Of a stretch of DNA of 64,000 nt, positions 1 through 7,052 are shown piece after piece. This stretch comes from Actinomycetospora corticicola (GTDB lineage Bacteria; Actinomycetota; Actinomycetes; Mycobacteriales; Pseudonocardiaceae): positions 1,426,001 through 1,490,000 of the forward strand of contig NZ_JACCBN010000001.1 in NCBI RefSeq assembly GCF_013409505.1, in the 5' to 3' direction. The first letter of the stretch is position 1; every line of letters starts with the position of its first letter. The notes beneath the pieces were generated by a model. It was not told the DNA's origin. It saw only the letters and a list, made by a program, of their open reading frames with translations, and ran no database searches. The position numbers and the translations under genes were made by a program.

Positions 1-41
1 GCATCCCAGCAGGCCGCGAGACCTGCATGGCGTAAACCTCG
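1..41. repeat. Partial copy of a dispersed inverted repeat
   Basis: Positions 23-41 match the right arm (consensus CTGCCTGGCGTGACCCTCG) of an inverted repeat seen again at 79-134, 39484-39539 and 41334-41389. The left arm is cut off by the window edge; GCATCCC at position 1 matches the end of the left arm at 92-98. With the next copy it forms a tandem pair downstream of the acetyltransferase gene. Confidence 0.5.
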
Positions 42-78
42 CGGCGGGGCGGGCGCATCCGGTCAGCCGGCCGCTCGG

Positions 79-134
79 CGAGGTGTACGTGAGGCATCCC
101 GGCGGGCCCGGGGAGCTGCATGGTGTGGACCTCG
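79..134. repeat. Dispersed inverted repeat, 3' of GNAT gene
   Basis: The left arm is 79-97 and the right arm 116-134, with an 18-nt GC-rich loop. The arms pair imperfectly but line up with the better-preserved copies at 39.5 and 41.3 kb. It lies 16 bp past the stop of the leftward acetyltransferase gene, as expected for a rho-independent-like terminator lacking a U tract. Confidence 0.55.
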
Positions 135-149
135 CCACCGGGCGGCGCC

Positions 150-626
150 TCAGTCGACCCGGCAGGCCATGATCAACGACGAGCGCAACGTCCCGTCGGC
201 CCGGAGGTAGTGCCGGTCGCGGAGCCCCTCGACCACGAACCCGGTCGCCGCGTAGAGCGCGATCGCGCGGGCGTTGTCCGGCCACACCTCGAGGTCGACC
301 TTGTGCGCGTCGGACAACCGCGCCCACCCGAGGGCCGCCTCGACCAGCGCACGTCCACCCCCACGTCCGCGCCCGGCGGGCACGATCGCCATGCCGAGGC
401 CGAACACCCCACGGGTGCGCGGCGTCAGCGACACGTACCCGAGCACCGCGCCGGCCTCGACCAGGACCCACGCCGCGCCCGACCCGGCGATCAGCTCCCG
501 GAACCCCTGCGCCCGCCCCTCGACGTCGACCGGGGGCTGGGCGCCGAGGGTGTCCTCCGGGGCCACCGCGGCGATCACCCCGGCCATCGACCCCGTGTCC
601 TCCACCACCGCGCGCCGCACGTCCAC
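150..626 (-). CDS. GNAT family N-acetyltransferase
   Basis: A 158-residue single-domain protein of the Gcn5-related fold, predicted to move an acetyl group from acetyl-CoA to an unknown amine. The acetyl-CoA pyrophosphate loop is visible as GRGRGGGRALVEAAL near residues 85-99. The C-terminal half has the usual DNARAIALYAATGFVVEG stretch (about 117-134). Length is typical of the family. It starts at GTG 626 and is divergent from the GAF regulator, with about 93 bp between them. The substrate cannot be read from sequence; ribosomal-protein, antibiotic and small-amine acetylases all look like this. Confidence 0.8.
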   Translation of the reverse strand: MDVRRAVVEDTGSMAGVIAAVAPEDTLGAQPPVDVEGRAQGFRELIAGSGAAWVLVEAGAVLGYVSLTPRTRGVFGLGMAIVPAGRGRGGGRALVEAALGWARLSDAHKVDLEVWPDNARAIALYAATGFVVEGLRDRHYLRADGTLRSSLIMACRVD

Positions 627-693
627 GCCGCGAGCCTGCCCCAGCCCGGCCGGACCCGCCGTCGAGAACTGTCAGCGGGACCACGCGCCCGGT

Positions 694-714
694 TATGCTG
701 CAGACCACAGGAGG
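694..714 (+). promoter_or_regulatory. -10 box and ribosome binding site of the GAF regulator
   Basis: TATGCT at 694-699 is a good -10 element. A full AGGAGG at 709-714 precedes GTG 720 by 5 nt. The site fixes the start of the regulator well inside a longer open frame that begins at 120. Confidence 0.5.
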
Positions 715-719
715 TGCAC

Positions 720-1964
720 GTGGTGGACGACGGCGTCTGCGCGGTGACGCGGAGTACGGACCTCCGGCAGCACGCGCGCCTGCTCCACCAGGCCCACGAC
801 GCCCGGCTCTCCGGGTCCCGCGTGACGACGGGCCTGCGCCGCGTCGTGTCCCGCTCGTGGGACCGCATGCTCGCGCTCGGCGTCACCCCCGACGTCCGGT
901 CGCTGCCCGACCCGGCCGGGCCGGAGGTCGTCGAGCGGCGCCGCGCCGAGTCGCCCATCTCCGGGGTCCTGCCGCAGCTGCGGGCGAGCCTGACGGCGGT
1001 CGCCGAGGACGCCGAGCACATCATGGTGATCACCGCCGCGGACGGCTTCGTGCTGTGGCGGGAGGGCGCGAGCCGGGTCGCCCGGCTCGCGGAGGGCCTC
1101 GGGTTCTCGCCGGGCGCCGACTGGACCGAGGAGTCGGTCGGCACCAACGCCATCGGCACCGCCCTCGCCGAGCACGCCGCGGTGCAGCTGTTCTCCGCCG
1201 AGCACTTCGCCCGGGCGCAGCACCCCTGGACCTGCACGGCGAGCCCGATCCACGACCCGCGGACCGGCGAGATGCTCGGCGTCGTCGACCTCTCCGGTCC
1301 CGCGCCGACCGTGCACCCGACCACGGTCGCGCTCGTGCACACCGCCGTCCGGTTGGCCGAGTCCGGCCTCTGGGCCCAGCACGAGCAGCGCCTCGACTCG
1401 CTGCGATCGGTCGCGGCACCCCTGCTCGCCCGCAGTCGCGGCCCGGCCCTCGTGGTCGACGACCACGGGTGGGTCGCCGGAGCGACGGGGCTCCCGCCGC
1501 GCGACCGGGTCGCGGCGCCGCGGGCGGGGGAGGTGCTGCTGGTGCACGGCCTCGGTGCCTGTCTGCCGGAGCCCGTGCCCGGCGGGTGGCTGCTGCACCC
1601 GGTCGGCGGCGAGGGGTCGACGCGCCTGCGGCTCGACCTCACCGCCGAGCCGCCGGCGGCGGTCGTCGAGGGCCGGGAGACGTGGCGGCACACGCTGTCG
1701 CGGCGCCACCTGCAGATCCTCGCGCTGCTCATGCGGGCCGGGTCGACGGGACTGGACGCCGCGGCCCTGAGCCGGGCGCTCTACGACGACGCCGACCACC
1801 TGGTGACGGTGCGGGCCGAGCTCTCGCGGCTGCGCCGGGTGCTGGGGAACCTGGTGGTCGCCCGGCCCTACCGGATCGCCCCCGGCGTCGGGGTCGAGGT
1901 GCCCCCTCCCGACGTCATGAACGGGCTGCTCGGACCTGCAACACCGCTGCAACGGTCGCCGTGA
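720..1964 (+). CDS. GAF-domain transcriptional regulator (AcoR-like, no AAA domain)
   Basis: About 414 residues. The N-terminal half carries a GAF-type sensory region, including the WTEESVGTNAIGTAL motif (about residues 138-152) and HPWTCTASPIHDP, typical of acetoin/alcohol-responsive AcoR-family activators. The C-terminal about 80 residues (from TLSRRHLQILALL) form a winged-helix-like DNA-binding region. The central sigma54-activator AAA domain of AcoR is absent, as is common in actinobacteria. GTG 720 is chosen for its strong AGGAGG; the open frame extends upstream but is unsupported. It lies 48 bp before a butanediol/acetoin dehydrogenase pair on the same strand and probably controls them (inference from position and family). 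Confidence 0.75.
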   Translation: MVDDGVCAVTRSTDLRQHARLLHQAHDARLSGSRVTTGLRRVVSRSWDRMLALGVTPDVRSLPDPAGPEVVERRRAESPISGVLPQLRASLTAVAEDAEHIMVITAADGFVLWREGASRVARLAEGLGFSPGADWTEESVGTNAIGTALAEHAAVQLFSAEHFARAQHPWTCTASPIHDPRTGEMLGVVDLSGPAPTVHPTTVALVHTAVRLAESGLWAQHEQRLDSLRSVAAPLLARSRGPALVVDDHGWVAGATGLPPRDRVAAPRAGEVLLVHGLGACLPEPVPGGWLLHPVGGEGSTRLRLDLTAEPPAAVVEGRETWRHTLSRRHLQILALLMRAGSTGLDAAALSRALYDDADHLVTVRAELSRLRRVLGNLVVARPYRIAPGVGVEVPPPDVMNGLLGPATPLQRSP

Positions 1965-2012
1965 CCCCGGTCACTCCCGTGGGATGGGCCCATCCCGAAC
2001 GAGGAGGACCGC

Positions 2013-3068
2013 ATGAGAGCTGCCCGCTTCCACGGCCGCGGTGACGTCCGCATCGAGGACATCCCCGAGCCGCATCCCACTGCCGGCCAGATCCAGGTGG
2101 CCGTCGAGTGGTGCGGCATCTGCGGCACCGACCTGCACGAGTACCTCGACGGGCCGATCTTCGCGCCGACGAGCGCCGCACCGCACCCGCTGACCGGCGG
2201 CGCCGTGCCGATCACCCTCGGCCACGAGTTCTCGGGCGTGGTGGCCGAGGTGGGGGAGGGCGTCACCGGGCTGTCCGAGGGCGACCGGGTGGTGGTCGAG
2301 CCCTACGACGTCTGCGGCACGTGCGTCGCCTGCCGCGACGGTCGCTACAACACCTGCCGTCAGCTCGGCTTCATCGGCCTCGACGGCGACCAGGGCGGGT
2401 TCGCCGAGAAGATGGTCGTCGACGCGCGCTGGGCGCACCGCATCGACGGTCTCACCGCCGAGCAGGGGGCCCTGGTCGAGCCGCTGGCCGTCGGCTACCA
2501 CGCCGCGAAGCTCTCCGGGCTCGAGCGGGGCGGGACGGCGGCGGTCTTCGGCTCCGGCCCGATCGGGCTCGTGACGGCGGCCGCGCTGCGCGCCACGGGT
2601 GCGGGGCAGGTCATCGTCGTGGAGCCGGCGGACGCCCGGAAGGCGAAGGCCCCCGGGGCGGGCGCCGACCACGTGCTCGACCCGACCGAGGTCGACGTCC
2701 CCGACGCGATCCGCGAGCTCACCGGCGGCCGCGGCGCCGACGTGACCTTCGAGTGCGCGGGTGTAGACCAGGTGCTCGCCGCCGCCGTCGCGTCCACGCG
2801 GCCGGGCGGGACCTGCGTCAACGTGTCGATCTGGGGCCACCCGGCCACCTTCGACGTCAACTCGCTGGTGTTCTCCGAGATCAACCTCGTCGGTTCGCTC
2901 GCCTACGCGAACCGGCACGCCGAGGTCATCGAGCTGATCCGCAGCGGGACGGTGGACGTGGACCAGTTCATCACCGGGCGCATCGCGCTGGAGGACATCG
3001 TCGACCAGGGCTTCCGGGAGCTGATCGACCACAAGGAGTCCAACGTCAAGATCCTGGTGCACCCGTGA
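2013..3068 (+). CDS. bdhA: (R,R)-butanediol dehydrogenase, zinc MDR family
   Basis: A 351-residue zinc-dependent medium-chain dehydrogenase, predicted to interconvert 2,3-butanediol and acetoin with NAD(H). Catalytic zinc ligands appear in CGICGTDLHEYL (about 36-47) and GHEFSG (about 70). The structural-zinc lobe is CGTCVACRDGRYNTC. The nucleotide-binding loop is GSGPIGLVTAAAL. The internal spacing with GPIFAPTSAAPHPL matches butanediol dehydrogenases rather than ethanol or sorbitol enzymes. It starts at ATG 2013 after GAGGAGGACC. It overlaps the next gene by 4 bp and follows the AcoR-like regulator, so the three form an acetoin/butanediol unit. Confidence 0.82.
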   Translation: MRAARFHGRGDVRIEDIPEPHPTAGQIQVAVEWCGICGTDLHEYLDGPIFAPTSAAPHPLTGGAVPITLGHEFSGVVAEVGEGVTGLSEGDRVVVEPYDVCGTCVACRDGRYNTCRQLGFIGLDGDQGGFAEKMVVDARWAHRIDGLTAEQGALVEPLAVGYHAAKLSGLERGGTAAVFGSGPIGLVTAAALRATGAGQVIVVEPADARKAKAPGAGADHVLDPTEVDVPDAIRELTGGRGADVTFECAGVDQVLAAAVASTRPGGTCVNVSIWGHPATFDVNSLVFSEINLVGSLAYANRHAEVIELIRSGTVDVDQFITGRIALEDIVDQGFRELIDHKESNVKILVHP

Positions 3069-3847
3069 GCGCGCCGGGCACGAGGACGGCGGTCGTCACC
3101 GGCGCGGGCCGGGGCATCGGCGAGGCGATCGCCCGGCGGCTCGCCGCGGACGGGCTCGCCGTCATGGTCTCCGACATCGACGGGGCCACCGCGGAGCGCA
3201 CCGCCGCGGCCATCACCGAGGCCGGCGGACGGGCGGCCGCGCAGGCCGCCGACGTCTCCGACCGCGACGCGTGCTTTGCGCTGGTCGCCGCCACCCGGGA
3301 GGCGTTCGGCGGCCTCGACGTCATGGTGGCCAACGCCGGGATCGCCCAGGTCAAGACGCTGCTCGAGGTCACGCCGGAGGACCTGCAGCGCATGCTCGCC
3401 GTCAACGTCGGCGGCGTCCTGTGGTGTCTGCAGGCCGCCGCGGAGACGATGATCGAGCAGGGTCGCGGAGGCAAGATCATCTCCGCGTCGTCGATCGCCG
3501 GGCACCAGGGCTTCGACCACCTCGGGCACTACTCGGCGTCCAAGTTCGGGGTCCGGGCGCTCACCCAGGCCGCGGCGAAGGAACTGGCGGGTCACGGCAT
3601 CACCGTGAACGCCTACTGCCCGGGCATCGTCGACACGACGATGTGGGAGGAGATCGACGCCGGGCTCGGCGGCTACCTCGGGACCGGGAAGGGCGAGGCG
3701 TTCGCGCAGTACTCGCAGCTGATCGCCCTCGGACGCCCGCAGACCCCGCAGGACGTCGCGGGGTACGTCTCCTACCTGGCCGGTCCGGACGCGGACTACA
3801 TGACGGGGCAGGCCGGGATCATCGACGGCGGGATCGTCATGACCTGA
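3065..3847 (+). CDS. budC: Acetoin/diacetyl reductase, SDR family ((S,S)-butanediol dehydrogenase)
   Basis: A 260-residue classical short-chain dehydrogenase. Visible are the cofactor loop TGAGRGIGEAIA (about 12-23), NAGIAQ, the catalytic SASSIAG serine and YSASK Tyr/Lys, and the NAYCPGIVDTTMWEEID stretch and DYMTGQAGIIDGG C-terminus that mark acetoin reductases. GTG 3065 overlaps the bdhA stop as GTGA, which indicates translational coupling. The opposite stereospecificity of the two enzymes would let the cell use several butanediol isomers (family knowledge). No acetoin-cleaving E1 genes follow. Confidence 0.8.
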   Translation: MSAPGTRTAVVTGAGRGIGEAIARRLAADGLAVMVSDIDGATAERTAAAITEAGGRAAAQAADVSDRDACFALVAATREAFGGLDVMVANAGIAQVKTLLEVTPEDLQRMLAVNVGGVLWCLQAAAETMIEQGRGGKIISASSIAGHQGFDHLGHYSASKFGVRALTQAAAKELAGHGITVNAYCPGIVDTTMWEEIDAGLGGYLGTGKGEAFAQYSQLIALGRPQTPQDVAGYVSYLAGPDADYMTGQAGIIDGGIVMT

Positions 3848-3881
3848 TCGGCGGCTCCGGGGCGGACACGCCGCCCCGGAG

Positions 3882-3909
3882 TTGCACACCCACGTGGTCT
3901 GAGTAACAT
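3882..3909 (+). promoter_or_regulatory. Promoter for leaderless uORF and ACT-domain gene
   Basis: TTGCAC at 3882-3887 and TAACAT at 3904-3909 are separated by 16 bp. The -10 box ends 7 nt before ATG 3917, so the transcript probably begins at or next to that ATG. Confidence 0.55.
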
Positions 3910-3916
3910 CACCGTC

Positions 3917-3958
3917 ATGATCGCGCGGGCAGAGGTAGTACCCCAGCGCGTCGGGTGA
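3917..3958 (+). CDS. Putative 13-residue leader peptide (uORF)
   Basis: ATG 3917 to TGA 3956-3958 encodes MIARAEVVPQRVG. It sits directly at the predicted transcription start and lies 113 nt before the ACT-domain gene, with a hairpin between. It has the form of actinobacterial leaderless leader peptides that control amino-acid genes by attenuation. The sensed residue is not obvious; consecutive Val codons (GTA GTA), rare in this GC-rich genome, stand in the middle. That it is translated is inference. Confidence 0.45.
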   Translation: MIARAEVVPQRVG

Positions 3959-3968
3959 GCCAGGCTCC

Positions 3969-3992
3969 CGGCGCGCACACCACGGCGCGCCG
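3969..3992 (+). promoter_or_regulatory. Leader hairpin between uORF and ACT gene
   Basis: A perfect 8-bp stem (CGGCGCGC at 3969-3976 with GCGCGCCG at 3985-3992) and an 8-nt loop begin 10 nt after the uORF stop. The position suits an attenuator or a pause hairpin. Confidence 0.4.
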
Positions 3993-4071
3993 CCGTGAGC
4001 CCGAGAGTACGACTCCCGAGACCTGGCTCGGATTCCAGACAGCGGATCCCAGCACGTCCAGGAGAGTCGTC

Positions 4072-4383
4072 ATGACCACGCTCGAGCCCGCCCGCATCCC
4101 CGCCGCCGCCATCGAGCGGGCCGTCAACGGACCCGGCCGTCGCGCCTCGCGCCTGCCCCGCCCGTTCACGATGGTCACCACCGGTGGGATGTCCGGCGTC
4201 ATGACGCTCGCGTCCTCGCTCTGCGAGCTGGGCTACCGGATCCCGGACTTCGCGGTCGACGTCCACGAGGGCGTCTCCTGCACGAGCATCACCTGCACCG
4301 TCGCCCTCACCACCGACGAGTGCGACGCCTTCGCCGACACCGTCCGCGGACTGCCGGGCGTGGAGTCGGTCCAGCAGTACTGA
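4072..4383 (+). CDS. Small ACT-domain protein
   Basis: A 103-residue protein. After a basic N-terminal 30 residues, FTMVTTGG begins a beta-alpha-beta-beta-alpha-beta pattern (strand, helix to GYRI, two strands around VHEGVSC and ITCTVAL, helix DECDAFADTVRG, strand VESVQQY) typical of amino-acid-binding ACT domains. No catalytic domain is attached. ATG 4072 is chosen because GGAGAG at 4061-4066 precedes it; an in-frame ATG at 3955 lacks support. The upstream leader peptide and hairpin suggest amino-acid-responsive expression. The ligand and partner are unknown. Confidence 0.6.
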   Translation: MTTLEPARIPAAAIERAVNGPGRRASRLPRPFTMVTTGGMSGVMTLASSLCELGYRIPDFAVDVHEGVSCTSITCTVALTTDECDAFADTVRGLPGVESVQQY

Positions 4384-4387
4384 GTCT

Positions 4388-4406
4388 CGACGGCGATCGG
4401 CCGTCG
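4388..4406. terminator. Hairpin between convergent genes
   Basis: A perfect 7-bp stem (CGACGGC/GCCGTCG) with a 5-nt loop lies just after the ACT gene stop and before the end of the leftward DUF3291 gene. There is no U tract. Confidence 0.4.
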
Positions 4407-4460
4407 CTCGGCTGCTCGCGGCTCTCGACAACATGGCTGCCCGACGACGACCAGGCCGGG

Positions 4461-4940
4461 TCAGGCCCGTGCCCAGGGCGACCCGAAGGTGAAGTGCTCG
4501 GCCGACTCACCGTCGTGGGCGAGCGCCTCGAGCCGCGCGACGCCGTCGGCCCAGCAGGGGCGGGCACCGTCCTCGATGGTCCAGAGGACGTGGCCGGGCC
4601 ACGGGCCCCGGAAAAACCAGTCGTGGCGCAGGCGCAGGGCCTCGCGGTGCAGGCCGGCGTAGACGAACTGCCGGGCGGTGGCGACGTCCTGCCAGCGGCT
4701 CAACGTCGCGATGTGGACCTGCGGGTCGTGTCCCGCGAAGTCCGGGAGCCCCAGGGGGAGGGCGTACGCGCCCCAGCGGCCCTCGTCGTCGTCACGGTGG
4801 GCATCGCCCCGCCCGAGGAAGCCCCGCGCGCGTACGACGGCGCGGTAGATCTCGGCGCCCCGGCGGGCGAAGTCGGCCATGGCGGTCGGCTCGGCGGCCG
4901 GGTCGAGCAGGCCGAAGGTGTAGAGCGCGAGAGTGCCCAC
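4461..4940 (-). CDS. DUF3291 domain protein
   Basis: A 159-residue protein starting at GTG 4940 (VGTLALYTFG). It has the DUF3291 pattern: HDPQVHIATLSRW followed by the ARQFVYAGLHREALRLRHDWF helix and a PGHVLWTIEDG strand, consistent with a dimeric alpha/beta-barrel fold related to Dabb/ABM proteins. Function is unknown in the family. It is divergent from the Clp-like ATPase, with 82 bp between starts, so the two may share a control region. Confidence 0.65.
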   Translation of the reverse strand: MGTLALYTFGLLDPAAEPTAMADFARRGAEIYRAVVRARGFLGRGDAHRDDDEGRWGAYALPLGLPDFAGHDPQVHIATLSRWQDVATARQFVYAGLHREALRLRHDWFFRGPWPGHVLWTIEDGARPCWADGVARLEALAHDGESAEHFTFGSPWARA

Positions 4941-5010
4941 ACGCGACTTCCTACTCCCGCGCGGCCGGGCGCGACACCGGATTCGGGCCGGGGCACCGCC
5001 GACGGACGCG

Positions 5011-5016
5011 CACAAT
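5011..5016 (+). promoter_or_regulatory. Possible leaderless -10 box of the Clp-like gene
   Basis: CACAAT at 5011-5016 is followed by 6 nt and ATG 5023. The same spacing is seen before hisB, hisD, hisH and hisF. The first base departs from TANNNT. Confidence 0.3.
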
Positions 5017-5022
5017 GGGGTC

Positions 5023-6987
5023 ATGGCTGACCAGGACCGCACCCGATCGGGCGAGCGGAGCGACGGGGGAGGGCGCCGGGAGGACCCCGGCCCGGGTCCG
5101 CTGTTCGAGGACCTCCTCGGACGACTGGTCGACCTCGACCTGGGCACGCTCTTCGGCGGCTTCGACGGGCCGGACCGCGACGACCGGCGCGACGACCGAG
5201 GGGGCGACCGCCGCGACGACCGCTGGGACGCGCCCCGGCAGGACCCGCCGTCGGGAAGGCCCTCGCGGCGCACCCCCACGCTCGACCGGCACGGCCGGGA
5301 CCTGACCGCGGACGCCCGGGCGGGCCGGCTCGACCCGGTGTTCGGGCGGGACGACGAGCTCTCGCAGGTCGTCGAGATCCTCGCGCGGCGGAGCAAGAAC
5401 AACCCGGTACTGCTGGGGGAGCCCGGCGTCGGGAAGACCGCGATCGTCGAGGCGCTGGCCGCGCGGATCGCGGCGGGCGAGGTGCCCGCGGCCATCCGGG
5501 ACACCCGCGTGGTGTCGGTCGACCTTTCGGGCATGGTGGCGGGGACGAAGTACCGGGGCGAGTTCGAGCAGCGGCTGACGGCCCTGGTCGCCGAGGCCTC
5601 GCACCCGGACACGATCCTGTTCGTCGACGAGCTGCACGCGATCGTCGGGGCGGGCTCTGCGCAGGAGTCGCCGATGGACGCGGCCGGGATCCTCAAGCCG
5701 GCCCTGGCCCGCGGGGAGCTGCGGCTCGTCGGGGCGACCACCACCGCCGAGTACCGGCGGCACGTCGAGCCCGACGCCGCCCTCGCCCGGCGGTTCGCCG
5801 CCGTCGACGTGCCCGAGCCGAGCCCGGCGCAGACGATCACGATCCTCGACGGGCTCGCGCCGGGCTACGAGGCGCACCACGGGGTGGTGCTGCCCCCGGC
5901 CACCCGGCGCGCGGCGGTGGAGCTGACCGCCCGCCACGTCCGGGACCGCTTCCTCCCCGACAAGGCGATCGACGCGCTCGACCGCGCGTCGGCGCGGGTC
6001 CGGATGCAGGACCCCGAGGGGCACCCGACGGTGGGCGTCGACGACGTGGCGCGGGTGGTCGCCGACCTGACGGGGATCCCGGTCGCCGACCTCACCGAGG
6101 ACGACCGCACCCGCCTGCTCGAGCTCGACACGCGCCTGCGGGCCCGGGTCGTGGGGCAGGACGGGGCGGTGGACACCGTCGTCGACACGGTGCTCGCCGG
6201 CCGGGCGGGGCTCGCCGATCCGGAGCGCCCGCACGGGGCGATGCTGTTCGTGGGGCCGACTGGGGTCGGGAAGACCGAGCTGGCGCGGGCCTTGGCCGAC
6301 GCGCTCGGCTCCGAGCTGATCCGCTTCGACATGGCCGAGTTCGGCGAGGCGCACACCGTGTCGCGGCTGACCGGCGCGCCCCCCGGGTACGTCGGCCACG
6401 ACCGGCCCGGCGAGCTCGCCGAGGCCGTCCGGCGGCACCCGGCGTCGGTGGTGCTGTTCGACGAGATCGAGAAGGCGCACGCCGACGTCGTGGCGGTGCT
6501 GCTCGGGGTCCTCGACGCCGGGCGCCTCACCGACTCCCACGGCCGGACCGTGAGCTTCGCCGACACCGTCCTCATCATGACGTCGAACCTCGCCGCGGCC
6601 GAGCTGAAGATCGTCGACGATCCCGAGCTCGCGCGCGAGCCGGTGCTGCGGGTGCTGCGGCGCTCGCTGCGCCCCGAGCTGCTCGGTCGGATCGACGACA
6701 TCGTGCTCTTCCGCCGGCTGACCCCGGACCTGCTCGCCCGGGTGGTCGGGCTCGCGCTCGACACCACCCGGGAACGCCTCGCGGCGCAGGGCGTCACGCT
6801 CACGGTCGAGCCCGCGGCGCTCGCCGCGCTCGCCTCCCGCGCCGACCCGGCGTCGGGGGCCCGCGGGTTGCGGCAGGTCGTGGCGCGCGAGGTGGAGCGC
6901 CCGCTCTCGCGACGGATCGTGGCCGGCGCGGTGCGGGACGGCTCCGAGGTGGTCCTCGACGGGCAGCTGCGGCTCGAGGTGCGTTGA
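5023..6987 (+). CDS. Two-AAA Clp/Hsp100 ATPase lacking Clp-N and middle domains
   Basis: A 654-residue class 1 Hsp100 unfoldase. Residues 1-90 are low-complexity, rich in Asp/Arg/Gly and probably disordered. AAA-1 has Walker A GEPGVGKT (132-139) and Walker B ILFVDELHA. AAA-2 has GPTGVGKT (412-419), VVLFDEIEKAH and a ClpB-type C-terminal D2 domain. The double-Clp N domain is missing. AAA-1 runs into AAA-2 (about 326-345) without the coiled-coil M domain of ClpB or ClpC, so the protein is about 200 residues shorter than either. No ClpP-binding LGF/IGF loop was recognised. It is probably a specialised chaperone or unfoldase whose substrates are selected by the unusual N-terminus (inference). Confidence 0.8.
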   Translation: MADQDRTRSGERSDGGGRREDPGPGPLFEDLLGRLVDLDLGTLFGGFDGPDRDDRRDDRGGDRRDDRWDAPRQDPPSGRPSRRTPTLDRHGRDLTADARAGRLDPVFGRDDELSQVVEILARRSKNNPVLLGEPGVGKTAIVEALAARIAAGEVPAAIRDTRVVSVDLSGMVAGTKYRGEFEQRLTALVAEASHPDTILFVDELHAIVGAGSAQESPMDAAGILKPALARGELRLVGATTTAEYRRHVEPDAALARRFAAVDVPEPSPAQTITILDGLAPGYEAHHGVVLPPATRRAAVELTARHVRDRFLPDKAIDALDRASARVRMQDPEGHPTVGVDDVARVVADLTGIPVADLTEDDRTRLLELDTRLRARVVGQDGAVDTVVDTVLAGRAGLADPERPHGAMLFVGPTGVGKTELARALADALGSELIRFDMAEFGEAHTVSRLTGAPPGYVGHDRPGELAEAVRRHPASVVLFDEIEKAHADVVAVLLGVLDAGRLTDSHGRTVSFADTVLIMTSNLAAAELKIVDDPELAREPVLRVLRRSLRPELLGRIDDIVLFRRLTPDLLARVVGLALDTTRERLAAQGVTLTVEPAALAALASRADPASGARGLRQVVAREVERPLSRRIVAGAVRDGSEVVLDGQLRLEVR

Positions 6988-6994
6988 CGCGCCT

Positions 6995-7034
6995 GTGAGT
7001 ACTTGTCCGTGCCAGAACACGGATGAGTACTCAC
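6995..7034. terminator. Bidirectional stem-loop between Clp-like gene and glmS
   Basis: 17-nt arms at 6995-7011 and 7018-7034 pair with two mismatches around a 6-nt loop. They lie between the ends of two convergent genes (6987 and 7053). Confidence 0.65.
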
Positions 7035-7052
7035 GGGGCCGCAGGCCACCTC

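Noticed and set aside
4951-7020. 689-codon antisense frame over the Clp-like gene
   Set aside because: No motif, and perfectly opposite a two-AAA ATPase with intact Walker motifs.
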